In this document: positions 1 to 7,902 of the stretch, piece after piece
How the letters are laid out: each line of letters starts with the position of its first letter
How positions within the stretch are numbered: the stretch's first letter is position 1
Assembly (NCBI GenBank): GCA_014382645.1
Contig: JACNJI010000173.1
Span: 1 to 9,814 of the forward strand
Direction: 5' to 3'
DNA: 9,814 nucleotides
DNA from: Verrucomicrobiota bacterium
GTDB taxonomy: Bacteria > Verrucomicrobiota > Verrucomicrobiia > Opitutales > Seribacteraceae
The notes under the pieces: model-generated
What the model saw: the letters and a program-made list of their open reading frames with translations, nothing else
What the model was told of the DNA's origin: nothing
The model's database searches: none
Made by a program: the position numbers and the translations under genes

Positions 1-159
<159 letters not shown>

Positions 160-203
160 TACAATATTCCTCTGTCTGCTATTATTTTCACTAACTTTTA
201 TCA

Positions 204-2360
204 ATGAGTTCCACGACAGATAATTCTCTGGTAAATTCGCCTGATAGACCTCGTACTCTAGAGTGTACAAGGAATATAGGTATTGCCGCTCACATTGATG
301 CAGGTAAAACTACATTAACTGAAAGAGTTCTTTTTTATACAGGTGTGGTTCATCAACTCGGTGAAGTGCATGATGGGTGTGCGACCACTGATTGGATGGA
401 GCAAGAACGTGAGCGCGGAATTACAATAACATCTGCAGCGATCTCTTGTGAATGGAGCACAAAAGATGGGCCATTTGCTGAACAGTCTCACCGCATTAAC
501 ATTATTGATACTCCGGGACATGTAGATTTTACGGCAGAAGTTGAACGGTCTCTCCGTGTACTTGATGGTGCAGTTGCCGTCTTTACCTCTGTTGAAGGAG
601 TTCAGCCTCAGTCAGAAACGGTTTGGAGGCAGATGGACAAGTACAGTGTGCCTCGCATCGGTTTCATAAATAAAATGGATCGCATGGGCTCTGACTTTTT
701 GCATGCCGTCCGCACTTTGAGAGATAAACTCGGAGCGAACGCTCATCCGCTTTATCTGCCCATTGGTGCCGAGGATCAATTCAGGGGTCTTATTGACTTG
801 GTTAAAATGAATGCTTGTATTTACGACGCAAGCGATGTTAGCGGAGTTAAATTTGATGTTGTTGCTATTCCTGAGGAGTTCATTGAACAAGCGAATGAGT
901 ACAGGGAGACTCTCATCGAGGCCATTTCAGACTTTGATGACGATATTGCATCCAAGTATCTTGATGGTATTGATATATCTGAACATGAATTAAAGTTCGG
1001 TATTCGTAAGGCTACTCTCACCCTTAAATTTGTAGGTGTCATTCCAGGTAGCGCCTTCAAGAACAAAGGTGTTCAAATGCTTATGGATGCGGTTGTCGAT
1101 TACCTTCCGTCTCCTCTTGATTTGCCACCAACGAAGGGACAAGACTCAGATGGGAATGAAGCTGAAGTTTATCCAAACGACAATGGAAAAGTTGCGGGTC
1201 TAGCATTCAAATTGATGTCGGATCCTTATGTCGGTAAATTAGTTTTTTATCGGGTTTACCAAGGTTGTCTTCGAAAGGGTTCTACTCTGTATAATCCGCG
1301 CACCCGCAAGTCGGAGAGGATCTCTCGCTTGATGATAATGAAATCAAATGATCGCGAGGACATAGAAACAGCATATTCTGGCGACATATGTGCCCTAATC
1401 GGCGTGAAAAATGTTGTTACGGGAGACACCCTTGCTGATCGCGATTTGGATATACGACTTGAACCACCTACTTTTCCGGATCCAGTTATTTCCATGTCTA
1501 TCGAACCCGCAACAAAGGCCGATCAGGAGAAGATGTCTATTGGCCTTCAGCGTTTAGCGGAAGAAGATCCTACTTTTACCCTTACTTCTAACGAAGAAAC
1601 CGGACAGACAATCATCTCGGGGATGGGGGAATTACACCTTGATATCATTCGTGACCGTTTGTTTCGTGAATTTAAAGTTCAAGCTACTGCAGGGAAACCG
1701 CAAATTGCTTACCGCGAAACTATTTTAACGTCATCTGAGGGTGTCGGAAAGTTTGTTCGTCAATCCGGTGGTCGTGGACAATATGGTCACGCTGTCATAA
1801 AACTGGAACCCAATGAAAAAGGAAAGGGTATCGAACTGGAGAATAAAATTGTTGGAGGAAGCATTCCGAAAGAGTTTATCAAGCCTACTTTTGATGGTAT
1901 AACCGAGGCAGCCCTCAACGGAGTTGTGGCAGGATACCCCGTGATCGATATTAAGGTAACTCTCGTCGATGGAACTTTTCACGACGTCGACTCCTCTGAA
2001 ATGGCCTTTAAGATGGCTGGCATCTTTGCTTTGAAGGATGCAATGAAAAAAGCTAACCCTATCCTTTTGGAGCCTATTATGAAGGTTGAGGTCACTACTC
2101 CTGAAGAATATCAAGGAGAGTTGATGGGTGACTTGAATCGTCGTCGAGGACAAATTCAAGGCATGGAGAGTCGAGGGAATTTATGCGTGCTTGAATCTCA
2201 TGTTCCTCTTGAACAGATGTTTGGCTACTCTACCGATATGCGCTCACTTTCTTCAGGTCGAGCAGATTATTCTATGACTCCTTTACACTTCGAGCAAGTT
2301 CCCCAAAGTCTGGTCGAGACGTTGGTGGCTTCGATTTCGCGCCAACCTGCTCGAACATAA
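204..2360 (+). CDS. fusA: Elongation factor G (translocation GTPase)
   Basis: 718 codons encode a full EF-G, which uses GTP to move tRNAs and mRNA through the ribosome after peptide bond formation and, with RRF, recycles ribosomes. GTPase motifs are in order: G1 AHIDAGKT (residues 29-36), switch [12 protein letters not shown] (69-79), G3 DTPGH (102-106), G4 NKMD (156-159) and G5 GSAFK (282-286). Domains II and III follow (about 320-500). Domain IV carries GGRGQYGH near residue 523 and later [12 protein letters not shown]. Domain V carries [13 protein letters not shown] and ends in a [15 protein letters not shown] motif. The N-terminus is roughly ten residues longer than usual before RNIGI; no other Met occurs before residue 65, so ATG 204 is the only sensible start. 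The leader before it has no Shine-Dalgarno sequence. The next gene is rpsJ, not tuf. All motifs are intact, so it should be active. Confidence 0.98.
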   Translation: MSSTTDNSLVNSPDRPRTLECTRNIGIAAHIDAGKTTLTERVLFYTGVVHQLGEVHDGCATTDWMEQERERGITITSAAISCEWSTKDGPFAEQSHRINIIDTPGHVDFTAEVERSLRVLDGAVAVFTSVEGVQPQSETVWRQMDKYSVPRIGFINKMDRMGSDFLHAVRTLRDKLGANAHPLYLPIGAEDQFRGLIDLVKMNACIYDASDVSGVKFDVVAIPEEFIEQANEYRETLIEAISDFDDDIASKYLDGIDISEHELKFGIRKATLTLKFVGVIPGSAFKNKGVQMLMDAVVDYLPSPLDLPPTKGQDSDGNEAEVYPNDNGKVAGLAFKLMSDPYVGKLVFYRVYQGCLRKGSTLYNPRTRKSERISRLMIMKSNDREDIETAYSGDICALIGVKNVVTGDTLADRDLDIRLEPPTFPDPVISMSIEPATKADQEKMSIGLQRLAEEDPTFTLTSNEETGQTIISGMGELHLDIIRDRLFREFKVQATAGKPQIAYRETILTSSEGVGKFVRQSGGRGQYGHAVIKLEPNEKGKGIELENKIVGGSIPKEFIKPTFDGITEAALNGVVAGYPVIDIKVTLVDGTFHDVDSSEMAFKMAGIFALKDAMKKANPILLEPIMKVEVTTPEEYQGELMGDLNRRRGQIQGMESRGNLCVLESHVPLEQMFGYSTDMRSLSSGRADYSMTPLHFEQVPQSLVETLVASISRQPART

Positions 2361-2401
2361 TTTCCATCAAACCGTACCATAGACTGTAGTATATCATATC
2401 A

Positions 2402-2710
2402 ATGACTGGCCAACGTATACGTATAAAACTCAAAGGTTTCGACTACAGAGTGATCGATCAATCAGCGTCTGATATTGTCGATACTGCCAAGCGTACAGGT
2501 GCCCGTGTTGCTGGTCCTATCCCAATGCCCACTCGCATTGAGCGTTACACTGTAAATCGCTCGCCGCACGTTGACAAGAAGTCTATGGATCAATTCGAAC
2601 TGCGAACTCACAAGCGCTTAATCGATATTCTCGAACCCACCGTACAAACAGTTGATGAGTTGAAAAAACTGAATCTTCCGGCAGGCGTAGAAATCACTCT
2701 TAACATCTAG
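2402..2710 (+). CDS. rpsJ: 30S ribosomal protein S10
   Basis: The 102-residue product has the normal S10 length and motifs: [17 protein letters not shown] at the N-terminus, a central [24 protein letters not shown] loop region read across residues 39-62, and [12 protein letters not shown] toward the end. S10 sits in the 30S head and, in organisms where it has been studied, also partners NusB in transcription antitermination. It lies 41 nt after fusA with no tuf between. That matches the str order I recall for Chlamydia, where rpsJ ends the str cluster and rplC opens a separate S10 cluster. The 41-nt leader has no Shine-Dalgarno sequence; the bases before ATG are tatcatatca. Confidence 0.98.
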   Translation: MTGQRIRIKLKGFDYRVIDQSASDIVDTAKRTGARVAGPIPMPTRIERYTVNRSPHVDKKSMDQFELRTHKRLIDILEPTVQTVDELKKLNLPAGVEITLNI

Positions 2711-2801
2711 TTCTTTTTAATCTCTCTAGAATCATATAAACAATAACTTTACTTTAAAGCAGGTTATTACCTTAAAGGATTAACCCGCCTGCCGCTTAAA
2801 G
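2711..2801 (+). promoter_or_regulatory. rpsJ-rplC leader with an extended inverted repeat ending at the rplC start codon
   Basis: This 91-nt gap is the longest in the window. Positions 2752-2757 (CTTTAA) pair with 2796-2801 (TTAAAG), and 2759-2763 (GCAGG) pair with 2788-2792 (CCTGC). An alternative inner helix pairs GGTTA (2762-2766) with TAACC (2781-2785), closed by CC/GG around TTAAA. The outer helix ends at the base before ATG 2802, so folding would sequester the start region. An AAAGGA (2774-2779) lies near the loop but is more than 20 nt from the ATG, too far to act directly as a ribosome binding site. No T-run follows, so it is not an intrinsic terminator. Upstream, TATAAA at 2735-2740 is a weak -10 candidate without a convincing -35. 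A role as a ribosomal-protein autoregulatory leader is inferred from position and structure only. Confidence 0.45.
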
Positions 2802-3452
2802 ATGACATTTGCACTAATAGGCACAAAACTTGGCATGACCCAAGTATACGACGAGGATAATAATCTCGTCCCGGTAACCATCATACAAGCTGGTCCTTGT
2901 CCTGTTTTGCAGGTTAAGACCTCTGCTAACGACGGATACGATTCCGTACAAATTGGTTATAATCCCAAAGGTAAATCACCTAATAAGGTAACGCGTCCTG
3001 CCAAGGGACATGCGACAAAGGCAGGTGTCGAACACCAGCAGAAATTGCAAGAATTTACGATTATTGGGGATTCGTCTGAATATGAACCCGGGAATGTATT
3101 AACCGTCGAGAAGTTCTCAGACATTGAAACAGTAGATGTCATCGCCGTAACTAAAGGGCGAGGTTTCCAAGGCGTGGTTAAGCGTTGGAATTTCAAGGGA
3201 GGACCTGCTTCACATGGTTCGATGTTCCATCGACGCGGTGGGAGTTATGGCCTTTGTCAATGGCCTGGTCGTGTATTTAAGAACAAAAAGATGCCTGGAC
3301 ATATGGGCAATAAGAGTCGTACGACTCAAAACTTAAAAATCGTCAAGATCATCCCAGAAAAAAACATAATTCTACTTAAGGGAAGTGTACCTGGGCACAA
3401 GAACTCCTTAGTCACTGTTAGGGTTGCGAAGAAAATTCGTAAGGCATCCTGA
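2802..3452 (+). CDS. rplC: 50S ribosomal protein L3
   Basis: The 216-residue product is L3, an early 23S rRNA binder whose long extension reaches toward the peptidyl-transferase centre. It opens with LIGTKLGMTQVYDEDN, has VTKGRGFQGVVKRWNFKGG at residues 117-135, and continues through the extension with HGSMFHRRGGSYG and VFKNKKMPGHMGN. The C-terminal half of the barrel ends with the family-like LLKGSVPGHKNSLVTVR. The extension tip reads GLCQWPG; Gln153 aligns with E. coli Gln150, which PrmB methylates there, but its neighbours differ. The ATG follows the inverted repeat directly, and a stop at 2781-2783 in the same frame rules out a longer start. rplD follows after 18 nt. Confidence 0.98.
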   Translation: MTFALIGTKLGMTQVYDEDNNLVPVTIIQAGPCPVLQVKTSANDGYDSVQIGYNPKGKSPNKVTRPAKGHATKAGVEHQQKLQEFTIIGDSSEYEPGNVLTVEKFSDIETVDVIAVTKGRGFQGVVKRWNFKGGPASHGSMFHRRGGSYGLCQWPGRVFKNKKMPGHMGNKSRTTQNLKIVKIIPEKNIILLKGSVPGHKNSLVTVRVAKKIRKAS

Positions 3453-3470
3453 ACCAATTTATTCGTTTAA

Positions 3471-4115
3471 ATGAAATTTCCTTATTTTACTTCTGACGGC
3501 ACCGAAGACGGTGAGCGAGACTACCCGTCTTTCATGAATTTTGAAAAAAACAAAGGAGTCGATGCCCTTCGACAAGCAATTTTAGCCATCCGGTCGAACA
3601 AACGCCAAGGAAACGCGTCAACAAAAACACGAGGCGAAGTCAGGGGTTCCGGAAAGAAAATTCAACGCCAAAAAGGATTGGGTGCTGGCCGTGTAGGAGA
3701 CAAGAAAGCAGTTCAGCGTCGTGGTGGCGGTGTGGTTTTTGGGCCGAAACCTCGTTCATACAATCAGAAAGTAAACCGTAAAACTAAACGTCTTGCACTT
3801 GCTCGAGCATTGTTTGACGGATCTACTGAGGGTAAGCTTTCGCTTATTGAAGAGTGGAAAGTTTCTGAAGCTAAGACAAAGCATTTTACTGATGTTATTG
3901 ATAAGGTAATACCCGAATCCCGACGCTCTCTCATCGTTGATGATGCATTCGAGGATAACTTCGGTTTTGCTGCTCGTAATGTTTCTCGGATTACCCTCGC
4001 TAGAGCTCAAGACCTGAGTCCATTGGATTTGGTTTTAGCCGACAAAGTCATTTTTAGTATTAGTGGACTCGAGGTTTTATTAGCGAAAGTAGGAAAGGAC
4101 GATGCATCCAAATGA
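3471..4115 (+). CDS. rplD: 50S ribosomal protein L4
   Basis: The 214-residue product is L4, a 23S rRNA binder whose extended loop lines the constriction of the peptide exit tunnel. The loop is clear: RQGNASTKTRGEVRGSGKK (45-63), then IQRQKGLGAGRVG and the RRGGGVVFGPKPRSY stretch to residue 97. The globular C-terminal half follows (ALARALF, then VDDAFEDN and the VLADKVIFS segment). The loop tip reads QKGLGAGR where E. coli has QKGTGRAR. In E. coli free L4 represses its own S10 operon through the mRNA leader; whether that applies here is unknown, but the structured gap before rplC is a candidate target. The last codons overlap rplW by 4 nt (ATGA). Confidence 0.97.
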   Translation: MKFPYFTSDGTEDGERDYPSFMNFEKNKGVDALRQAILAIRSNKRQGNASTKTRGEVRGSGKKIQRQKGLGAGRVGDKKAVQRRGGGVVFGPKPRSYNQKVNRKTKRLALARALFDGSTEGKLSLIEEWKVSEAKTKHFTDVIDKVIPESRRSLIVDDAFEDNFGFAARNVSRITLARAQDLSPLDLVLADKVIFSISGLEVLLAKVGKDDASK

Positions 4116-4402
4116 GTGAGCCTGCAGACATTCTGCTAGAAGCATTGCTTACCGAAAAAGCGACATTGCTTTCTGCTAGTAATAAATATTTGTTCAAGGT
4201 GCACCCTGCAGCATCTAAGGCTAATGTTTCCGAATCGGTTGAAAGAACCTTCGGCGTCACGGTGACAAAGGTGAACATCATAAACCAGAAACCAAAACTT
4301 AAGCGTGACCGGACTCGTCGCAACCGGCTTGGCTCTAAGGGCGGCATGAAGAAAGCAATTGTCACCCTTAAGCAAGGCGACGCGATAGATTTTGGGGCCT
4401 AA
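4112..4402 (+). CDS. rplW: 50S ribosomal protein L23
   Basis: The 96-residue product is L23, which sits at the exit of the peptide tunnel and docks trigger factor and SRP in bacteria. The N-terminal LLTEKATLL corresponds to the family (P)xxSEKA motif; Glu15 matches the E. coli Glu18 used for trigger factor docking, while the usual proline two residues before the S/T-E-K is replaced. The middle reads YLFKVHPAASKANVSESVER and FGVTVTKVN, then the basic KPKLKRDRTRRNRLG loop and a C-terminal KKAIVTLKQGDAIDF strand. The ATG at 4112 lies inside the rplD stop (ATGA, 4112-4115), a typical translational coupling junction. An internal AGGAAAGG at 4091-4098 is purine-rich but about 13 nt from the ATG, a marginal ribosome binding site. 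Confidence 0.97.
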   Translation: MSEPADILLEALLTEKATLLSASNKYLFKVHPAASKANVSESVERTFGVTVTKVNIINQKPKLKRDRTRRNRLGSKGGMKKAIVTLKQGDAIDFGA

Positions 4403-4421
4403 TCTCTAAACAATTTTCATA

Positions 4422-5261
4422 ATGGCCATCATACATCATAAACCCGTAACTCCCTCCTCGCGTTTTTATGTCCGCAACAAAGCCGAGGTTACCGACAAGC
4501 GTCCCGAGCGTTCCTTAACGAAAGGTCATCATCGCAAAAAGGGTCGTAACAGTTATGGTCGCATTACTTCCCGTCGTCGAGGTGGTGGGCACAAAAGGCT
4601 TTATCGAACTATTGATTTCCGTCGGCAGATCATCGATGTTCCGGCTACGGTAGAAGCTATTGAATATGATCCAAACAGAACATCCCACATCGTTCTCCTC
4701 AAATACGAGGATGGAACTTTAAGCTACATACCGGCACCTTCAGGAGTAGAAGTTGGCGATACTCTTTTAAGTTCAAATGGGCAAATTGATTTTAAGCCTG
4801 GGAACTCCATGCCAATTTCTTTCATTCCAATTGGTACGAGGGTACATTGCGTCGAGCTTCTAGCTGGTTCTGGTGCCAAATTCGCACGTTCCGCAGGAGT
4901 TGGAGTCCGAATCATGTCCATTGATGACGTCCATGCTACTTTAAAAATGCCTAGTGGAGAAATTCGGGTAGTTAAGTCTACCTGTCGTGCCACGGTAGGT
5001 GTAGTTGGCAATTCTGAACATCAAAATACCACGATAGGGAAGGCAGGCCGAAATCGTTGGAAAGGTCGTCGTCCTCGAGTTAGGGGAGTCGCGATGAATC
5101 CTGTCGATCACCCCATGGGTGGCGGTGAGGGAAAAACTTCCGGAGGCGGTCACCCTTCATCACCATGGGGACAACTTTCAAAAGGCTTCCGGACTCGGAA
5201 AAAGTCAAAGTCTTCAAATTCACAGATACTCGTCCGTTGCAACGGTCGAAAGAAGAGATAA
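4422..5261 (+). CDS. rplB: 50S ribosomal protein L2
   Basis: The 279-residue product is L2, needed for subunit joining and peptidyl-transferase activity. Landmarks are [21 protein letters not shown] (41-61), [55 protein letters not shown], and the [20 protein letters not shown] block (224-243). His230 corresponds to E. coli His229 (numbered without Met), which is important for activity. Residue 232, His in E. coli, is Met here. The C-terminal tail is basic and ends CNGRKKR. The leader after rplW is 19 nt, AT-rich and without a Shine-Dalgarno sequence. rpsS begins 26 nt after the stop. Confidence 0.98.
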   Translation: MAIIHHKPVTPSSRFYVRNKAEVTDKRPERSLTKGHHRKKGRNSYGRITSRRRGGGHKRLYRTIDFRRQIIDVPATVEAIEYDPNRTSHIVLLKYEDGTLSYIPAPSGVEVGDTLLSSNGQIDFKPGNSMPISFIPIGTRVHCVELLAGSGAKFARSAGVGVRIMSIDDVHATLKMPSGEIRVVKSTCRATVGVVGNSEHQNTTIGKAGRNRWKGRRPRVRGVAMNPVDHPMGGGEGKTSGGGHPSSPWGQLSKGFRTRKKSKSSNSQILVRCNGRKKR

Positions 5262-5287
5262 ACTACCCTTTAAACCGATATAATTTC

Positions 5288-5557
5288 ATGTCACGCTCTA
5301 TTAAAAAAGGATATTTCGTCGAACTAAGCTTGGAGAGAAAGGTACGTAGGGCGCAGCAGTCTGACGACCGTAAACCCATTAAGACTTGGTCGCGCCGCTC
5401 TACAATTACACCTGATTTCGTCGGACTTAATTTGGCCGTTCACAATGGAAAGAACTTTCTTACCGTATATGTAACTGAAAATATGGTAGGCCATAAACTA
5501 GGTGAATTTTCACACACACGTACTTTCCGGAGTCATAACCCTCACACCCAAAAGTGA
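5288..5557 (+). CDS. rpsS: 30S ribosomal protein S19
   Basis: The product is 89 residues, [11 protein letters not shown]... with [16 protein letters not shown] and a C-terminal [17 protein letters not shown] block, which is standard S19. S19 sits in the 30S head with S13 and S14 and contacts the A-site finger of the 50S subunit. The same frame is open upstream to 5165, but that extension overlaps the conserved L2 C-terminus and does not look like S19. ATG 5288 matches the family N-terminus and lies 26 nt after the rplB stop, so it is the right start. The bases before it (tataatttc) hold no Shine-Dalgarno sequence. Confidence 0.97.
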   Translation: MSRSIKKGYFVELSLERKVRRAQQSDDRKPIKTWSRRSTITPDFVGLNLAVHNGKNFLTVYVTENMVGHKLGEFSHTRTFRSHNPHTQK

Positions 5558-5559
5558 CT

Positions 5560-5895
5560 ATGGAAATTAAGGCTTATACTAAATATTTACGGATCTCTCC
5601 TAAAAAGGCGAGGGAGGTGGCACGTGTTTTACCTGGTCGTACGGCTAGTGAAGGAGTCGAGTTGCTAAAGTTTATTCCTCGCAAAGCAGCTCGTATGCTC
5701 GTTAAAACTTTGAAGTCTGCTATGGCTAATGCTGAAAACAATGCAAATTTAGCTGCCGACAGTTTGCTTATTCGTGAGGCAATTGTTGAGGAAGGGCCTG
5801 CCTTACGTCGATTTAGGCCCGCTGCTCGCGGCTCAGCTCACCCATACAAAAAGCGTATGAGCCATTTCCGTATCATACTTTCCGACAACGCCTAA
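5560..5895 (+). CDS. rplV: 50S ribosomal protein L22
   Basis: ATG 5560 gives 111 residues, close to the usual L22 length. L22 binds all 23S rRNA domains, and its beta-hairpin lines the exit tunnel. The globular part shows YLRISPKKAREVARVLPG (9-26), then ARMLVKTLKSAMANAENN (44-61). The hairpin spans about residues 78-98 with EEGPALRRFRPAARGSA, followed by the MSHFRIILS strand. A GTG at 5554 is in frame and overlaps the rpsS stop, but it would only add two residues; ATG 5560, two nt after that stop, is preferred. The spacing makes reinitiation or coupling from rpsS likely. rpsC starts 4 nt after the stop. Confidence 0.96.
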   Translation: MEIKAYTKYLRISPKKAREVARVLPGRTASEGVELLKFIPRKAARMLVKTLKSAMANAENNANLAADSLLIREAIVEEGPALRRFRPAARGSAHPYKKRMSHFRIILSDNA

Positions 5896-5899
5896 AACT

Positions 5900-6535
5900 A
5901 TGGGACAAAAAGTAAATCCGATTGGTTTTCGGCTTGGGGTTCGCCGTAACTGGAGTGCACGATGGTATGCCAACAAAACCGACTACGCTAAATTTATCAA
6001 CGAAGATATTTGCATAAGAGAATATCTTGATAAGAAACTACGCTTCGCATCCGTCCCTAGAGTCGTTATCGAACGTGCTTCCACAAGAACACGTGTCACT
6101 ATTTGGACTGCTCGTCCCGGTATTGTAATTGGCCGGAAAGGGCAAGAGCTCGACGGACTGCGGGATGAATTAAACAAGAGGATTGGAAAAGAGATTCGCC
6201 TCGAAATACAGGAAGTAAAAAAGCCTGACCTCGTAGCCTCCCTGGTCGCCGAAAACGTAGCACTTCAACTGGAGCGTCGGATAGCCTTCAGGCGTGCGAT
6301 GAAGAAGGCTGTCCAGACTACTATGTCTATGGGCGCCGAGGGAATTCGAATTCAATGTGCCGGCCGATTGGGAGGAACTGATATTGCCAGAACAGAGAAA
6401 CAAAGAGAGGGCCGCGTTCCTCTTCATACTTTGCGAGAAAATATCGACTATGGTTTTATTGAGGCGAAGACTGTTTATGGCATCATTGGAATAAAATGTT
6501 GGATTTGTCTGAAGGATGAAGATCGCGTTTTCTAA
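5900..6535 (+). CDS. rpsC: 30S ribosomal protein S3
   Basis: The 211-residue product is S3, which forms part of the mRNA entry tunnel with S4 and S5 and contributes helicase activity. It opens with the conserved MGQKVNPIGFRLGV. The KH domain has ARPGIVIGRKGQEL (71-84) with the GxxG loop at 78-81. Arg131, Arg132 and Lys135 (FRRAMKKA) match the E. coli residues implicated in mRNA unwinding. The C-terminal domain carries GRLGGTDIARTEKQREGR and VPLHTLRENIDYGF. In ARTEKQREGR, K and Q replace the W and Y of E. coli. The protein is short at the C-terminus, ending soon after the GIIGIKCWI strand, as in many bacteria with compact S3. Only 4 nt separate it from rplV. Confidence 0.98.
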   Translation: MGQKVNPIGFRLGVRRNWSARWYANKTDYAKFINEDICIREYLDKKLRFASVPRVVIERASTRTRVTIWTARPGIVIGRKGQELDGLRDELNKRIGKEIRLEIQEVKKPDLVASLVAENVALQLERRIAFRRAMKKAVQTTMSMGAEGIRIQCAGRLGGTDIARTEKQREGRVPLHTLRENIDYGFIEAKTVYGIIGIKCWICLKDEDRVF

Positions 6536-6569
6536 TTCGACTTATAAATTTTAATCTTTATTATTTACA

Positions 6570-6992
6570 ATGGCTAAGCTACTTCCATCACGGACAAAGT
6601 ATCGCAAGATTCATAGAGGTAGAATTCGAGGTAATGCTACCCGTGGAACTAAAGTTTCTTTTGGTGATTATGGAATTCAATCACTAACTCGTGGTCGTAT
6701 GACTTCAAATCAAATTGAGGCATCTCGTGTTGCAATAAACCGTCACCTCAAGCGTAAGGGAAAGGTTTGGATTCGCGTTTTTCCTCACAAGTCTGTCACG
6801 AAAAAACCAGCCGAAACTCGTCAAGGAAAAGGAAAGGGTCCGGTAGATCATTGGGTGGCAGTCATTCGACCAGGACATGTCTTGTTCGAAGTTGCTGGAT
6901 GTTCTATTACTATCGCGCGTCAAGCCCTTAGTCTTGCGGACGCCAAACTTCCATTTCGCTGTCGTCTTGTTTCCCGCGTACAAAGCTTTTAA
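6570..6992 (+). CDS. rplP: 50S ribosomal protein L16
   Basis: The 140-residue product is L16, which binds near the A-site tRNA elbow and the central protuberance and is added late in 50S assembly. Markers are [16 protein letters not shown] at the N-terminus, [20 protein letters not shown], then [14 protein letters not shown], and the basic [18 protein letters not shown] loop, followed by GHVLFEVAG. The arginine in the ETRQGKGKG loop aligns with the arginine that is hydroxylated in E. coli L16. The 34-nt leader from rpsC is very AT-rich (ends ttattatttaca) and has no Shine-Dalgarno sequence. Confidence 0.98.
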   Translation: MAKLLPSRTKYRKIHRGRIRGNATRGTKVSFGDYGIQSLTRGRMTSNQIEASRVAINRHLKRKGKVWIRVFPHKSVTKKPAETRQGKGKGPVDHWVAVIRPGHVLFEVAGCSITIARQALSLADAKLPFRCRLVSRVQSF

Positions 6993-7014
6993 TTGTCTTT
7001 AAGATTTAATTGTT

Positions 7015-7227
7015 ATGAAGGTCGCCGAAATAAGAAAACTTAGTACTCAGGAACTTGAAAAGAAGTTTCGTGACACAGGAGACGAATTAATGAATCTAAG
7101 ACTACGAAAGCAAACTGGGCAGGTAGAAAAGCCACACATGCTTTGCTCTTTACGCCGAGAACGAGCCAGAATCAATACTATATTGGCCGAAAAATTATCT
7201 TCCGAAGCAATCGCTGCCAAAGCCTGA
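7015..7227 (+). CDS. rpmC: 50S ribosomal protein L29
   Basis: This 70-residue protein is L29, a two-helix protein next to L23 at the tunnel exit. It shows the family pattern: EIRKLSTQELEKKF, then ELMNLRLRKQTGQVEKPHM, then the RRERARINTIL helix. The length is normal, and the alanine-rich tail (EAIAAKA) is unremarkable. It occupies the usual place between rplP and rpsQ, 22 nt after rplP and 12 nt before rpsQ. The start ATG is preceded by gatttaattgtt, with no Shine-Dalgarno sequence. Confidence 0.96.
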   Translation: MKVAEIRKLSTQELEKKFRDTGDELMNLRLRKQTGQVEKPHMLCSLRRERARINTILAEKLSSEAIAAKA

Positions 7228-7239
7228 TCTATTTATACT

Positions 7240-7521
7240 ATGACTGAAAGCGAATCACGCAACAAACGCAAGGAACTACTCGGTATCGTGCGTTCCAAGA
7301 CCGGCGACAAGTCGCTCAAGGTGGTGTACGAATACAAAGTGCCTCACCCTCTTTACAAGAAGGAAATTCGCCGAAAAACTACAGTACATGCTCACGACGA
7401 AGAAAACCAAGCGGGTGTTGGTGACCGCGTTCGCATTATGGCTACCCGTCCGCTGAGTAAGCTTAAACGCTGGCGAGTGGTTTCAATCGTACATCGTGCT
7501 CCGAACGCTGCTAACGCCTAA
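7240..7521 (+). CDS. rpsQ: 30S ribosomal protein S17
   Basis: The 93-residue product is S17, an OB-fold primary binder of the 16S rRNA 5' domain. It contains [20 protein letters not shown] (10-29), [20 protein letters not shown] (32-51) and the barrel segment [21 protein letters not shown]. Its codons end in G or C more often than those of its neighbours (aag, gtg, cgc, gac, tac are frequent). This is a mild difference in a conserved operon gene and no sign of transfer. The gap to rpmC is 12 nt. The stop-and-leader sequence closely resembles the one at the rpmC end. Confidence 0.97.
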   Translation: MTESESRNKRKELLGIVRSKTGDKSLKVVYEYKVPHPLYKKEIRRKTTVHAHDEENQAGVGDRVRIMATRPLSKLKRWRVVSIVHRAPNAANA

Positions 7522-7537
7522 TCTATTTCTTACTGTC

Positions 7538-7900
7538 ATGATTCAATTACTTAGCCGCGTGGAGGTCGCCGATAATACGGGAGCAAAGAAAGCTCGTATG
7601 ATTAGAAGGCTTGGGCAGAACAAAAAAACGGCAAGCGTGGGCGATATAATCGTTTGCCACATTAAAGAAAGTTCTACAGACTCAGCTGTAAAGAAAGGTT
7701 CGGTTGTTAGGGGTGTTGTCGTACGCACTAGAGCTCCTATCCGTCGACCCGATGGCAGCTATATACGTTTCGACGAAAATGCGATAGTATTAGTTGGCAA
7801 CGATGGAGTTCCTGTTGGAACTCGCATTTTCGGTCCTGTTGCTCGTGAGCTTCGATCTAAGTTTATGAAAATTATATCTCTCGCACCAGAGGTTCTTTGA
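7538..7900 (+). CDS. rplN: 50S ribosomal protein L14
   Basis: ATG 7538 yields 120 residues, matching L14. L14 lies at the subunit interface, contributing to intersubunit bridges and contacting L19. Markers are [20 protein letters not shown], the [11 protein letters not shown] strand, [39 protein letters not shown] and the ending [13 protein letters not shown]. The frame is open upstream to 7496, but those codons overlap the rpsQ end and add a non-family leader, so the internal ATG is right. It lies 16 nt after the rpsQ stop without a Shine-Dalgarno sequence. rplX begins 2 nt after its stop. Confidence 0.97.
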   Translation: MIQLLSRVEVADNTGAKKARMIRRLGQNKKTASVGDIIVCHIKESSTDSAVKKGSVVRGVVVRTRAPIRRPDGSYIRFDENAIVLVGNDGVPVGTRIFGPVARELRSKFMKIISLAPEVL

Positions 7901-7902
7901 CC

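Noticed and set aside
1731..2159. 142-codon open frame on the minus strand inside fusA
   Set aside because: It is wholly antisense to conserved EF-G domain IV, has no recognisable motif, and no start signal. It is a by-product of the coding constraint on the other strand.
2711..2740. Promoter for rplC with TATAAA at 2735-2740
   Set aside because: No acceptable -35 element lies 16-19 nt upstream (only a T-rich stretch), so a promoter is not claimed from sequence alone.
5234..5245. Perfect palindrome CCGTTGCAACGG near the rplB end
   Set aside because: It encodes conserved-type basic L2 tail codons, has only a 4-bp stem with a 4-nt loop, and no T-run follows, so it is not a terminator. Likely chance.
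5165..5287. 41-residue N-terminal extension of S19
   Set aside because: It overlaps the conserved L2 C-terminus in another frame and does not resemble S19; ATG 5288 matches the family start exactly.
6344..6355. Palindromic AATTCGAATT-type sequence within rpsC
   Set aside because: It lies in S3 codons for the EGIRIQ segment with no other signal around it; probably chance.
7496..7537. 14-residue N-terminal extension of L14
   Set aside because: It overlaps the end of rpsQ, and L14 proteins begin MIQ at the internal ATG 7538.
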